64,000 nt of DNA from Hyphomicrobiales bacterium (GTDB lineage Bacteria > Pseudomonadota > Alphaproteobacteria > Rhizobiales > OSC116). Positions 8,331 through 17,579 of this stretch are shown here, piece by piece. The notes beneath the pieces are model-generated. The model did not search any database, was not told the origin of the DNA, and saw only the letters and a list, made by a program, of their open reading frames with translations. How positions within the stretch are numbered: the first letter of the stretch is position 1; each line of letters starts with the position of its first letter. Position numbers and translations under genes: made by a program. The stretch lies in the NCBI GenBank assembly GCA_002401855.1, contig NVUH01000006.1, forward strand, positions 1 through 64,000, read 5' to 3'.

Positions 8331-8840
8331 ATGCAAGATAATCAACATACACTTTCTATATTGGTAGATAATGAAGCGGGCGTTTTGGCGCGGGTTATTG
8401 GCTTGTTTTCAGCGCGTGGTTATAATATCGAAAGCCTAACGGTGAGTGAGATTGACCAAGCTACAAACATGTCACGCATTACGGTGGTGACAAGTGGTAA
8501 TGAAAAAATCATTACGCAGATTAAACAACAAATTGTGCGGCTTGTGCCTGTACATAGTGTGGTTGACCTGTCATTAGGTGAGGCGTCTGTCGAGCGTGAA
8601 ATGGCTTTGGTTAAGGTCGCGGGCGTTGGGCAAAAACGGGTTGAAGCGTTGCGTTTAGCTGATGCATTCCGTGCCCATACCGTGGATGCGGCTGTGGATA
8701 GTTTTATCTTTGAGATAACTGGCCGTACTGATAAAGTGACACAATTTATTAATTTGATGAAGCCATTGGGCTTGGTCGAAGCTTCACGAACTGGCATTGC
8801 CGCCACATCACGTGGTGCAGAAGCGGTTCACGCCGAATAG
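8331..8840 (+). CDS. ilvN: Acetolactate synthase small (regulatory) subunit
   Basis: A 169-residue IlvH/IlvN protein. The N-terminal ACT domain (about residues 5–78) begins HTLSILVDNEAGVLARVIG and contains SARGYNIESLTV, the valine-binding face in the family. The C-terminal ALS_ss_C domain ends near residue 160. It binds IlvB and gives valine feedback inhibition. It is translated just after ilvB with a GGGGTAGGA site between them, and ilvC follows 51 bases later. Confidence 0.96.
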   Translation: MQDNQHTLSILVDNEAGVLARVIGLFSARGYNIESLTVSEIDQATNMSRITVVTSGNEKIITQIKQQIVRLVPVHSVVDLSLGEASVEREMALVKVAGVGQKRVEALRLADAFRAHTVDAAVDSFIFEITGRTDKVTQFINLMKPLGLVEASRTGIAATSRGAEAVHAE

Positions 8841-8879
8841 AATTAGAAACAAAATTGTAAAAATTAAAACGTATATTAA

Positions 8880-9911
<1,032 letters not shown>

Positions 9912-9936
9912 ATTCTGAGATAGACGTATGATTTCT

Positions 9937-9972
9937 AAAGCTTCAACTTGGTGACGGGTTGGGGCTTTTTTA
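9937..9972 (+). terminator. Terminator after ilvC
   Basis: AAAGCTTCAAC (9937–9947) pairs with GTTGGGGCTTT (9958–9968, two G·U pairs) and is followed by a T run. It lies 25 bases past the ilvC stop and ends just before repeat locus B begins. Confidence 0.85.
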
Positions 9973-9976
9973 TGGC

Positions 9977-10355
9977 GTTTGCATTTTTACGTTCGCTTTG
10001 CTCTCTAGTGAGCCCCTGCACCCCGAGGGCACTTCCTCGCTACGCTCACGGCGCGGGCGCTTGCATCCGCAAGCTTGCAACGCCTAACGGCGACGCGCAG
10101 TCGCGCTTGCCTCACCCTACGGGTTCGGACTTTTTTTCCCGAGAAAAGCACAATGAGTACCAATTTGGCACCTATATTCGGAGTGTCACCAAACTCTAGC
10201 TCACTAGGCTTAATGAAATCAGGTTGGGTGGTGAATTTACCTCCGACCAGCGGCTGAGTGGCTTAGCTAGAGAGCGGAGCGAACGCACGCAGTGCTTAGC
10301 AAAAATGCAAACTTCCAGAGCATCAGCTATCAGCCAACTGCCTTTTTACAGCCAG
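9977..10355. repeat. Dispersed mosaic repeat element, locus B (intergenic)
   Basis: This fills the gap between convergent ilvC and the GMC oxidoreductase gene. It repeats the locus A modules in the same orientation: GTTTGCATTTTTA at the left (9977–9989) with its inverted copy at 10302–10320, the terminator module (10061–10138), a TGGCACC-containing block, then AGCTCACTAGGCTTAATG and TGGCTTAGCTAGAGAGCGG, and the GCATCAGCTATCAGCCAACTG flank (to about 10345). A module near 10015–10034 (CCCTGCACCCCGAGGGCACTT) is the inverted form of one at about 3110–3130 in locus A. Indels between A and B are not multiples of three, so it is not read as coding. Confidence 0.85.
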
Positions 10356-10370
10356 TGGGTATGTTGAAAC

Positions 10371-11972
10371 TCAGTGCTTGCCCAAAATCATTTGCGCGGC
10401 CTTTTCGGCAATCATAATTATTGGCGCGTTGGTGTTGCCGCTGGTGATGTTGGGCATGATTGAGCCATCGGCGATGCGTAGGTTTTTGATGCCGTGCACT
10501 TGTAGCTTGTCATTGACCACGGCCATTTCATCGTCTGCCTTGCCCATTTTGCAGGTGCCGACGGGGTGGAAGATTGTGGTGCTGATGTCGCCGATGGTTT
10601 TTAGTAGTTCGGCATCTGAAATAATTTCTGCGCCTGGTTTATATTCGGTGGGGTTAAACTCGTTCATTACTTTGGTTTGCATGAGTTTGCGGGCGTGTTT
10701 TATGCTGTCTATTGCCACTTGTTTGTCATCTTTATGGCTTAAATAATTGGCTTTGATTATGGGGGCGTCATTGACGTTATTGCTGATGATATTCACATAG
10801 CCGCGGCTTTTGGGGCGTAAGTTACAGACTGAAATGGTGACGGCGGAGAATTTGTGTAGTGGTTCGCCGAATTTTTCTAAGCTTAGTGGTTGTACGTGAT
10901 ATTCGATGTTGGCGCGTTGATGTGCCTCGGATGATTTGGTGAAAATGCCAAATTGGCTGGGTGCCATGGCGAGGGGGCCAGAGCGGTTGATTATATATTC
11001 CATGCCGATTTTAAATTTGCCCCATAGGGTTTTGGATATATCATTTAATGTTGTGGCGCCCTTGAGCTTGAAGATTGTTCTGATTTGTAAATGATCTTGC
11101 AAATTCTGGCCGACACCTGCCAATTGGTGGGTGGGTTTAACGCCAACATTGTGCAAAAATTCGGCATCACCTATGCCTGAAAGTTGTAATATTTGTACGC
11201 TGCCGATTGAGCCAGCGGAAAGGATGATTTCAGCTTCTGCATGTGCGGTTTTCATCAGGCCATTTACTTCATAGGATACTGAGGTCGCAACTTTATCGAC
11301 TAGGTTAATTTTATGTACCAATGCTTGGGTTACGATGGTTAAATTGTCGCGATGTTTAATTGGGTCTAAGAATGCCCGCGCGGCACTATAGCGTGAGCCG
11401 TTTATTTGGTTTACATCAAAATAGCCGCAGCCTTCATTGTCGCCATCATTAAAATCATCTGTGCTGTTGATGCCAATCTCATTGGCGGCATGTTCGACAT
11501 GGTTTAAAATGTCCCAACTTAAACGTTGTTCGACTACGGGTAGTTCGCCTAGTTGGCTGTGATTTTGGTCTTTTAAGCGGTGGTGGTTCTCGCTTTTTTT
11601 AAATAAAGGTAGAATATCTTGCCATGCCCATCCTTGGTTGCCTAATGCTGCCCAATTGTCATAATCTTGGCTTTGGCCGCGGCTGTAAATCATGCCGTTA
11701 ATGGCGCTGCAGCCACCTAAGGTTTTGCCGCGTGGGTAGGGCAGGGAGCGGCCGTTTAAGCCTTGGTCAGGTGCAGTATTATAGCCCCAATCAATCACTT
11801 TGTTATTCATGAAATATAAATAACCAACAGGCACTCTAATTAGTGGGTGGGTGTCTTTTTTACCAGCTTCAATGAGCAGCACTTTATGTTTGGAGTTGGC
11901 CGATAGACGGTTGGCTAAAACACAACCGGCGCTGCCTGCGCCGATGATTATATAATCCCATATTTCAGCCAT
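10371..11972 (-). CDS. GMC-family FAD oxidoreductase (choline dehydrogenase-like)
   Basis: A 533-residue glucose-methanol-choline family flavoprotein. The N-terminal FAD-binding motif IIGAGSAGCVLANRLS is at residues 8–23, the GMC signature PRGKTLGGCSAINGMIYSRG follows, and the C-terminal catalytic region has His469 in HPVGTCKMG and the partner Asn in NTNAP. The family oxidises primary alcohols and passes electrons to a quinone or dye acceptor. It resembles choline/alcohol dehydrogenases, but no betB or transport genes are nearby, so the substrate is unknown. It probably has its own promoter in the 180-base divergent gap with the DUF2336 gene. Confidence 0.93.
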   Translation of the reverse strand: MAEIWDYIIIGAGSAGCVLANRLSANSKHKVLLIEAGKKDTHPLIRVPVGYLYFMNNKVIDWGYNTAPDQGLNGRSLPYPRGKTLGGCSAINGMIYSRGQSQDYDNWAALGNQGWAWQDILPLFKKSENHHRLKDQNHSQLGELPVVEQRLSWDILNHVEHAANEIGINSTDDFNDGDNEGCGYFDVNQINGSRYSAARAFLDPIKHRDNLTIVTQALVHKINLVDKVATSVSYEVNGLMKTAHAEAEIILSAGSIGSVQILQLSGIGDAEFLHNVGVKPTHQLAGVGQNLQDHLQIRTIFKLKGATTLNDISKTLWGKFKIGMEYIINRSGPLAMAPSQFGIFTKSSEAHQRANIEYHVQPLSLEKFGEPLHKFSAVTISVCNLRPKSRGYVNIISNNVNDAPIIKANYLSHKDDKQVAIDSIKHARKLMQTKVMNEFNPTEYKPGAEIISDAELLKTIGDISTTIFHPVGTCKMGKADDEMAVVNDKLQVHGIKNLRIADGSIMPNITSGNTNAPIIMIAEKAAQMILGKH

Positions 11973-12152
11973 TATTTCCCCTTTTTTCTAGTTGAGTGGG
12001 GCATAATTTTTGATTTAAGTCAAATTCATAATTAGGTTTTTGTTAAGCATGTTAGCAATTAGAATCGTGGGATCTGCCACTGGTTTACCACGTTAATATA
12101 TTGTAAAATATTTTGTTATAGAGTTCTAGTACTTTAGATGAGGTCCCCCCCT

Positions 12153-13235
12153 ATGTTAGAAAACCTGACAAAATTAGCCTTAGTTGAATCCAGCGAAAAA
12201 CGCCGTGAATTAATGTCTGGCATTGCCACTTTATTTATTTCGAATAAAGATAATATCAGCGATAATGAGAATAGCCTGTTTGGTGATATTCTGACTAAAC
12301 TGCTCAATGTCATGGATGATGCCGATAAAGTTGATATAGCAAATGACTTTGCTGAAACGCATAATGCACCAGTAGGTTTTGCGATGGCTTTGGCGGGAGA
12401 GGCTGCAATAGTTGCTGCGCCTATTTTGACAAAATCTAAAGTTTTTTCGGATGAAAACTTAGTTGAAATTAGTGAAAATTCTAGCCAAGATCATCGTTTG
12501 GCTATTTCTCACCGCGAACAGATTAGCAGTTATGTGACCGATTCGTTGATTAGCTTTGGCGAAAATGTGGTTTTGCGTTCCATTTCTGTGAATGAAGGTG
12601 CGCAGATTTCTGATTCAGGCTTACGTAAAATGGTTGAGTATTCAGAGGGTGATAAAACTTTATTATCGAATATCATCAACCGTGATGGTTTATTTGATCA
12701 GCTTAAATCAGTGGTCAAGACCTTGGCTAAATCCGCCCAAACGCAGTTGATTAAATTATTGGCAGATGAGAATCCAGAAAAATTAACGGCTTTGATGCAA
12801 ATCGCCAATAAACATTTGGCAAAAGATCGCTTGGGTAAACGGGTTGATCAAATTCAGGCTAAAACTGATTTGCAGCATATTGCCAATGGCGCGCTGGATA
12901 AAGATGATGTGATTATGGATTTTGCGCGTAAAGATAAGCCGTTAAAAATTGCCACATTATTTGCTTCATTTTCTGATTTGAAAGAAAAATATATTGCTAA
13001 CAGCATGTTGCAAATTAATGGCGATGCGTTGATTGTTATGTGTAAATCGGCGGATATTGGCATTTCTGCTGTTCGCGAAATTGCTGAAATGCGCTGCCGT
13101 ATTTTAAAAACTCCGTCTTCTTCGGTTGAAAAATTTGTCAAAGATTTTATGGATTTAGATGAAAATGCTTCACAGCGGACTATGCGTTTTGTTAAATTAC
13201 AAGTGAATTTAAAAGACAAAGCACAGGCTTATTAA
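12153..13235 (+). CDS. DUF2336 domain protein
   Basis: The start at 12153 is chosen because GAGG lies nine bases upstream; an ATG at 12138 would sit on that site. The 360-residue protein matches the alphaproteobacterial DUF2336 pattern: SEKRRELMSGIATLFIS near the start, ENSLFGDILTKL, a HEAT-like helical repeat region with APILTKSKVF and DHRLAISHREQISSYVTD, and further helices to the end. The function is not established; the helical-repeat architecture suggests protein interaction. It is convergent with the DUF1330 gene with only 12 bases between stops. Confidence 0.82.
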   Translation: MLENLTKLALVESSEKRRELMSGIATLFISNKDNISDNENSLFGDILTKLLNVMDDADKVDIANDFAETHNAPVGFAMALAGEAAIVAAPILTKSKVFSDENLVEISENSSQDHRLAISHREQISSYVTDSLISFGENVVLRSISVNEGAQISDSGLRKMVEYSEGDKTLLSNIINRDGLFDQLKSVVKTLAKSAQTQLIKLLADENPEKLTALMQIANKHLAKDRLGKRVDQIQAKTDLQHIANGALDKDDVIMDFARKDKPLKIATLFASFSDLKEKYIANSMLQINGDALIVMCKSADIGISAVREIAEMRCRILKTPSSSVEKFVKDFMDLDENASQRTMRFVKLQVNLKDKAQAY

Positions 13236-13247
13236 TCGCTAACTTAT

Positions 13248-13529
13248 TCATTCGACCAGTATAAAATGGCTATCGGTAGCACCTATGCGTTGTGCCAAAA
13301 GCGGTGCGTAAAGCCTACTTTTATACCAATCCATTGCTTGTTTTTTATCGGGAAACTCTAGCAATACGACGCGTTGGCAGTCAGGCTTGCCTTCTAGTGT
13401 GGTGATGGTGTTTGAGTTGGTTAAATAGCGCCCGTTAAAGGCGGTTATTGAGGCTGCGGTTGGTTGTTGATAGCCTTGCATGGCATCAGCATCAATATTG
13501 TTTAACCGCGCTATAAAATGCACAACCAT
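13248..13529 (-). CDS. DUF1330 family small protein
   Basis: A 93-residue protein with the DUF1330 dimeric alpha-beta barrel features: Y-x-x-P-T-A-A-S in the first helix, FNGRYL, then RVVLLEFPDKKQAMDWY and a short C-terminal strand. The biochemical role of the family is not established. Its ribosome-binding site GAGGGA is the 3' arm of a perfect 16-bp hairpin at 13534–13567, so translation may be controlled by that structure. It lies 3' of the PhyH gene on the same strand and may be co-transcribed with it. Confidence 0.85.
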   Translation of the reverse strand: MVVHFIARLNNIDADAMQGYQQPTAASITAFNGRYLTNSNTITTLEGKPDCQRVVLLEFPDKKQAMDWYKSRLYAPLLAQRIGATDSHFILVE

Positions 13530-13533
13530 ATAT

Positions 13534-13567
13534 TATTCCCTCATATTCATGTGAATATGAGGGAATA
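13534..13567 (-). promoter_or_regulatory. 16-bp hairpin that encloses the DUF1330 ribosome-binding site
   Basis: TATTCCCTCATATTCA (13534–13549) and TGAATATGAGGGAATA (13552–13567) are perfect inverted repeats around a 2-base centre; in RNA the real loop would be a few bases larger. On the minus strand the 3' arm contains GAGGGAATA, six bases from the DUF1330 ATG at 13529. The hairpin lies six bases past the PhyH stop. There is no T tract, so a terminator is less likely than a translational device. Confidence 0.6.
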
Positions 13568-13573
13568 TAGCGG

Positions 13574-14530
13574 CTACCAATCTTGGCGTCCAAGTAATTT
13601 TTCGCCCAATGGGTTTAATGTGGCGGGGCCGTATTTATTTTTCTCCCATTCACGCGGGTCGCCAGGGAAGGCGCTGCGTGGTGGGGTGTCGCAATTTTCA
13701 AAAGAGCTTACGCGGGCGGCTTTAAATTCTGTATTTTTTGGCTCGGCCGGGAACATGCTTATATATTGTGCCATGCGCACTTTATCATCCGATGTGTTAG
13801 GGGCAACACCGTGAGCTAACAATGAATTGAAAATCAGCAAGTCACCAGGTTCTAGCTCAACTTTTATTGGTTTTAAGCCTTGCATATCGGGGAAATAGCT
13901 GTGGCGATCTTCGGGTTGGGTTTTTACCCATTCATTAAAATGTTCAAATAAATACGGCACGCACTGAAAGCCGCCAATGTCGCCATCACCTGTTTGGTGG
14001 ACGAGTGACAAAACACCCTGCACACTCACTGCAGGTACGTCTAGTTTACTGTTTACATCCCAATGGATGAAACCTTCGGATTTGCGATTGCCTTTATTGG
14101 GTGTGTTTAAATTGGCGCGGTCAATGGTCACCCAAAGTTGTTCTCTGTCCCAAATATCGACAAATGCATCATAAACCTTTTGTTGGCTTCGGTTGTCCCA
14201 TAAGGTTTGATTGTGGTAAATTTCTACCATACCTGCGTTATTCAACTCTTTCATGGCATGTTCGCGGCGTTGTTTGGCATACCATGTGCTTGTGTCATTC
14301 GGGTCTTTGTCTTCAAATTCCCATAGTATGGCTTTTAGGGCTTCGACATTTTCTTGTGGCACAACATTTTTTACCACCACAAAGCCTTTTTGTTGCCAAT
14401 CGGCGAAATCTTGTTCAGATAAAACGCGTAAAGGTAGTTTTTTCTTTATGTCTTTTAGCTGGGTTAGAGCGACTTCACTAATTCTGTGACCAGCGCGTTT
14501 TTCTGTTGTTGCGTCAATAATGTCTTGCAT
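13574..14530 (-). CDS. Phytanoyl-CoA dioxygenase (PhyH) family protein
   Basis: An Fe(II)/2-oxoglutarate-dependent oxygenase of 318 residues when started at 14530, where AAAGGGAAAAG precedes the ATG; a start at 14590 would add 20 residues but has no site. The iron ligands are visible: His156 and Asp158 in HWDVN, His240 in LLAHG, and the 2-oxoglutarate-binding Arg252. PhyH enzymes hydroxylate small molecules or acyl-CoA compounds; the substrate here is unknown. The AraC-type gene is divergent from it and is the likely regulator. The DUF1330 gene follows downstream. Confidence 0.88.
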   Translation of the reverse strand: MQDIIDATTEKRAGHRISEVALTQLKDIKKKLPLRVLSEQDFADWQQKGFVVVKNVVPQENVEALKAILWEFEDKDPNDTSTWYAKQRREHAMKELNNAGMVEIYHNQTLWDNRSQQKVYDAFVDIWDREQLWVTIDRANLNTPNKGNRKSEGFIHWDVNSKLDVPAVSVQGVLSLVHQTGDGDIGGFQCVPYLFEHFNEWVKTQPEDRHSYFPDMQGLKPIKVELEPGDLLIFNSLLAHGVAPNTSDDKVRMAQYISMFPAEPKNTEFKAARVSSFENCDTPPRSAFPGDPREWEKNKYGPATLNPLGEKLLGRQDW

Positions 14531-14659
14531 TTTCTTTTCCCTTTTGCCTTGTTTGATATCGGTCAAGCTTAGTGGTAAATATGTTTGCATGTTGTGGTTT
14601 TTGGTCTAGTATTAATACTATTCGGGCGTTTGTGAGTAACGATATTAGAATAATGAGTG

Positions 14660-15523
14660 ATGAAGCTTAATTTAGAAAAAATTCCACCTGCTAAAAGCTC
14701 ATCTTGGATGATGATGAATAGGCAGTTAGATGAAGCCATTCCGTTTGAATGGCATCATCATAAAGAATATGAATTAACGCTGACGCTTAATTCACGCGGC
14801 CAGCGTTATATTGGCGATAATATTGGTGAATATGCTGATGGTGATTTGGTGCTGCTGGGGCCGAATTTGCCGCATACATGGCATTCTAGCTCGAAAATAA
14901 ATGCTGAAAAACCACATCATGCGGTTGTTATGTGGTTCACGCGTGAATGGGTGGAAAATTTATTTTCCGCCATGCCTGAATTGCAGGTGATTGATGATTT
15001 GCTCGGGCGGGCTAGCCGTGGTGTTTGGTTTTCGGTCAAAGCAGCTAAAGCATTGCGGCCATCTATTATGGCGCTAATTACCCAATCAGAGGCTGAAAAG
15101 ACCATCAGCCTGATGAACATTTTACAACAGCTTAATATGGATGCGGAGTCTAAAAACCTCGCTAGCCCGATTTATACGGAGCAACAAACCAACTCATCAG
15201 AGCATATGCGGATAGACCGTGTGCTGGAATATATCCATGCTCATTATCATGAAGAGTTAAAGATAGACGATTTGGCCAATTTGGCGGCTTTAAGCCATTC
15301 TGGTTTTTACCGTATGTTTCTGCGCTATACGCATCATAAACCTAGTGATTACATCATCCGCCTACGCATCGGCAAGGCTTGTGCGTTGCTTATAGAAAGC
15401 CAAAAACCCATTGCTAACATTAGCGATGAGGTTGGTTTTTATTCGTTAGCTAATTTTAACCGCCAATTTAAACGCATTAAATTGGTTACACCGCGCGAAT
15501 TTAAACGCGGTTATGGGAAATAA
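14660..15523 (+). CDS. AraC-family regulator with cupin sensor
   Basis: A 287-residue protein. The N-terminal half (about residues 25–90) is a cupin-like arm with FEWHHHKEYELTLTLN and the ADGDLVLLGPNLPHTWH motif. The C-terminal pair of helix-turn-helices (about 190–285) has LKIDDLANLAALSHSGFYRMF and PIANISDEVGFYSLANFNRQFK, the AraC signature. It starts at ATG 14660 (GTG 14657 is adjacent). Divergence from the PhyH gene with a gap of about 130 bases suggests it controls that gene. The ligand is unknown; the HHH cluster hints at a small-molecule or metal cupin site. Confidence 0.92.
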   Translation: MKLNLEKIPPAKSSSWMMMNRQLDEAIPFEWHHHKEYELTLTLNSRGQRYIGDNIGEYADGDLVLLGPNLPHTWHSSSKINAEKPHHAVVMWFTREWVENLFSAMPELQVIDDLLGRASRGVWFSVKAAKALRPSIMALITQSEAEKTISLMNILQQLNMDAESKNLASPIYTEQQTNSSEHMRIDRVLEYIHAHYHEELKIDDLANLAALSHSGFYRMFLRYTHHKPSDYIIRLRIGKACALLIESQKPIANISDEVGFYSLANFNRQFKRIKLVTPREFKRGYGK

Positions 15524-15621
15524 TGGAAATACAAGATGGCAATAAGGTTTTGATAATGTTTTCGAGTTATAGTTGGTTAACCATATCTAATTTTTTATAT
15601 TCAATAAAGGAATATTAAGCA

Positions 15622-15750
15622 ATGAACATCGCCAAAATAGTGACTATTTCTGTGTTTGTAATGTTACTGGCAGCATGCGAGACAACTAAAGTGAGAACAG
15701 CAGATGGTGACGGTAAAATATCGAATTGCGTTATCTTATGCTTCCAATAG
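15622..15750 (+). CDS. Small lipoprotein (42 residues)
   Basis: A short ORF with an AAGGA site about ten bases upstream. The product has a Lys in MNIAK, a hydrophobic core and the lipobox LLAAC, giving a mature peptide of only about 24 residues from Cys19, with two further cysteines (SNC, LCF) and a GDGK motif. I know of no family match. The clean signal and ribosome-binding site argue that it is real. It lies between the AraC gene and a terminator. Confidence 0.6.
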   Translation: MNIAKIVTISVFVMLLAACETTKVRTADGDGKISNCVILCFQ

Positions 15751-15772
15751 GGTCATAAAGGGAGAATTTTAA

Positions 15773-15812
15773 GGGGTTTAAACCACCCTAGCGGTTGCAC
15801 CCCCAATTTTTT
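15773..15812 (+). terminator. Terminator after the small lipoprotein
   Basis: Nested arms GGGGT (15773–15777)/ACCCC (15799–15803) and AACC/GGTT are followed by AATTTTTT. The T run overlaps the SDR stop on the other strand. Confidence 0.5.
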
Positions 15813-16581
15813 AAACACAAGCTGACATGCCGCCATCTACATAAAGTGTGATGCCGTTGACATAAGTGGACGCGTCTGATGATAAAAATATCGCTGCGCC
15901 GACAAGTTCTTCAATATTGCCCCACCGCCCTGCTGGTGTGCGTTTTGCCACCCAAGCGCTAAACTCTGGATCATCCACTAGGGCTTGGTTTAGCTCGGTT
16001 TTAAAGTAACCAGGAGCAATGGCGTTGATTTGTAGGCCTCTGGGGCCCCAATCTGTTGCCATGCCTTTGGTAAAATTGGCCACCGCGCCTTTAGAGGCGG
16101 TGTAAGGCGCAATAGAAGGCCGTGCCAATGCGGTTTGGATTGAGGCTATGTTGATGATTTTGCCCGCTCCGCGTTTGAGCATATGCACTGCGCAAGCTTG
16201 GCCAACATTGAATACAGAATATATATTAGTGCGCATTAAATCATCAAAGGCATCGGCGGGAAATTCTTCTAACGGGGCGCGATGCTGCATGCCTGCATTA
16301 TTGATTAAGATGTCAATTGCACCTGTTTCAGCTTCAAATTTATCAATGGCTGCTTTGCTGGCGGTATGGTCGGTCACATCGAAGATGAGCTCATATACGG
16401 TGGCGCCCGTGGCGCGTATTTCGGCGGCAGCTTTGGCGACGGCATCGGCGTTGCGGCCATTAATTATCAGTTCAGCACCTGCGCTGGCAAGACCTTTTGC
16501 AAGTGCAAAGCCAATGCCGCGGCTTGAACCAGTTATAAGGCAACGTTTTTGGCTTAAATTAAATAGGTCAAGTGAAGACAT
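15811..16581 (-). CDS. SDR oxidoreductase, gluconate 5-dehydrogenase-like
   Basis: A 256-residue classical short-chain dehydrogenase. It shows the NAD(P)-binding motif TGSSRGIG (residues 17–24), NNAG, the catalytic Ser in NIASIQT and the YTASK motif, plus the C-terminal strand YVNGITLYVDGGMSA. Overall it resembles gluconate 5-dehydrogenases (Gno/IdnO), which interconvert gluconate and 5-ketogluconate. No sugar-acid kinase or transporter is nearby, so the substrate assignment is tentative. Confidence 0.9.
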   Translation of the reverse strand: MSSLDLFNLSQKRCLITGSSRGIGFALAKGLASAGAELIINGRNADAVAKAAAEIRATGATVYELIFDVTDHTASKAAIDKFEAETGAIDILINNAGMQHRAPLEEFPADAFDDLMRTNIYSVFNVGQACAVHMLKRGAGKIINIASIQTALARPSIAPYTASKGAVANFTKGMATDWGPRGLQINAIAPGYFKTELNQALVDDPEFSAWVAKRTPAGRWGNIEELVGAAIFLSSDASTYVNGITLYVDGGMSACV

Positions 16582-16982
16582 GGTGTGAATCCCTAAATTT
16601 ATAAATGGTTATATAATTTCATTGTGCAATGTGAACGTTAATATTGTCAAGCCATCATGTGGTTGTTAGTAGATTTAAGTCTTAATTACATTGGGCTAAT
16701 GAGTATCGTTAATTATATGTTAATTAGATTCATCCACGATGTATGTATTCTATAGTAATTTCTAGAATTTTTAAGTAAATTCAGTAGGTTTGCTTCAGAA
16801 AACATGATGATTCAGCGGAGTGGGGGTGCCTATAGCTGCATTTGTAGCGACTTTTTTAAATTAAGTGAGGTCGAGCGCGTAATCAAAAAATATCAGCACC
16901 ATTGCTGATGTTTATACCGCCACGTTTTAATATCATTATGGTGATGTTGGACTGAATGTAATTTTTTGAAGTGAAAACATAT
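16582..16982. other. 400-base divergent intergenic region
   Basis: AT-rich gap between the divergent SDR gene and the PAS gene. A 7-bp hairpin ATCAGCA/TGCTGAT (16892–16909) without a T tract is the only structure I note. Promoters for both genes are expected here, but no consensus stands out. Confidence 0.4.
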
Positions 16983-17579
16983 ATGTTTAATAAACAAAAT
17001 AGTGATGTGATGGATCCAGAATCTGTACAAAATGCGTCACAAAAAACTTCCACAAAAGCTAATGAGATAAGGCCAACAGGCAACCAATTGAGCCTTGATG
17101 ATCATGAGATTATTGTTTCAAAAACCGATTTAACCGGTAAAATAAAATACGTGAATGATACATTTATTAGAATTTCGGGTTATAGCGAAGTTGAGATGAT
17201 GGGTGTGCAACATAATGTGGTGCGCCACCCTGATATGCCACGGGCTATTTTTCATCTATTATGGGAGCGTTTGGGGCGCGGTAAACATGTTTTTGTCTAT
17301 TTAATCAATCTTAGTAAAAATGGTGATCATTATTGGGTGATGGCACATATTTGCCCGAGTTTTGATGCTGCGGGCAGTGTTGTTGGTTATCATTCGAGCC
17401 GCCGTAAACCAGATATGAAAATTGTCAATGACACTATCATACCACTTTATAAGCAGCTTTCAGACATTGAAACTGCTGAAACTAGTAAAAAAGCAGGACT
17501 AGAAAAATCAGCAGATGCGTTTGACAAAATTTTTAGAGCTGAAGGAGTGAAATATAATGAATTTATCCTATCTCTCTAA
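16983..17579 (+). CDS. Aer-type PAS domain protein (soluble redox/ligand sensor)
   Basis: A 198-residue protein with one PAS domain of the Aer class (about residues 25–140): [51 protein letters not shown] and a closing GYHSSRRKP. This is the FAD-binding fold of aerotaxis sensors. It lacks membrane segments and a signalling domain. Its 3' end overlaps the next gene, an MCP, by 23 bases. The pair therefore looks like an Aer receptor split into sensor and transducer. A GTG at 16971 is an alternative start. Confidence 0.85.
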   Translation: MFNKQNSDVMDPESVQNASQKTSTKANEIRPTGNQLSLDDHEIIVSKTDLTGKIKYVNDTFIRISGYSEVEMMGVQHNVVRHPDMPRAIFHLLWERLGRGKHVFVYLINLSKNGDHYWVMAHICPSFDAAGSVVGYHSSRRKPDMKIVNDTIIPLYKQLSDIETAETSKKAGLEKSADAFDKIFRAEGVKYNEFILSL

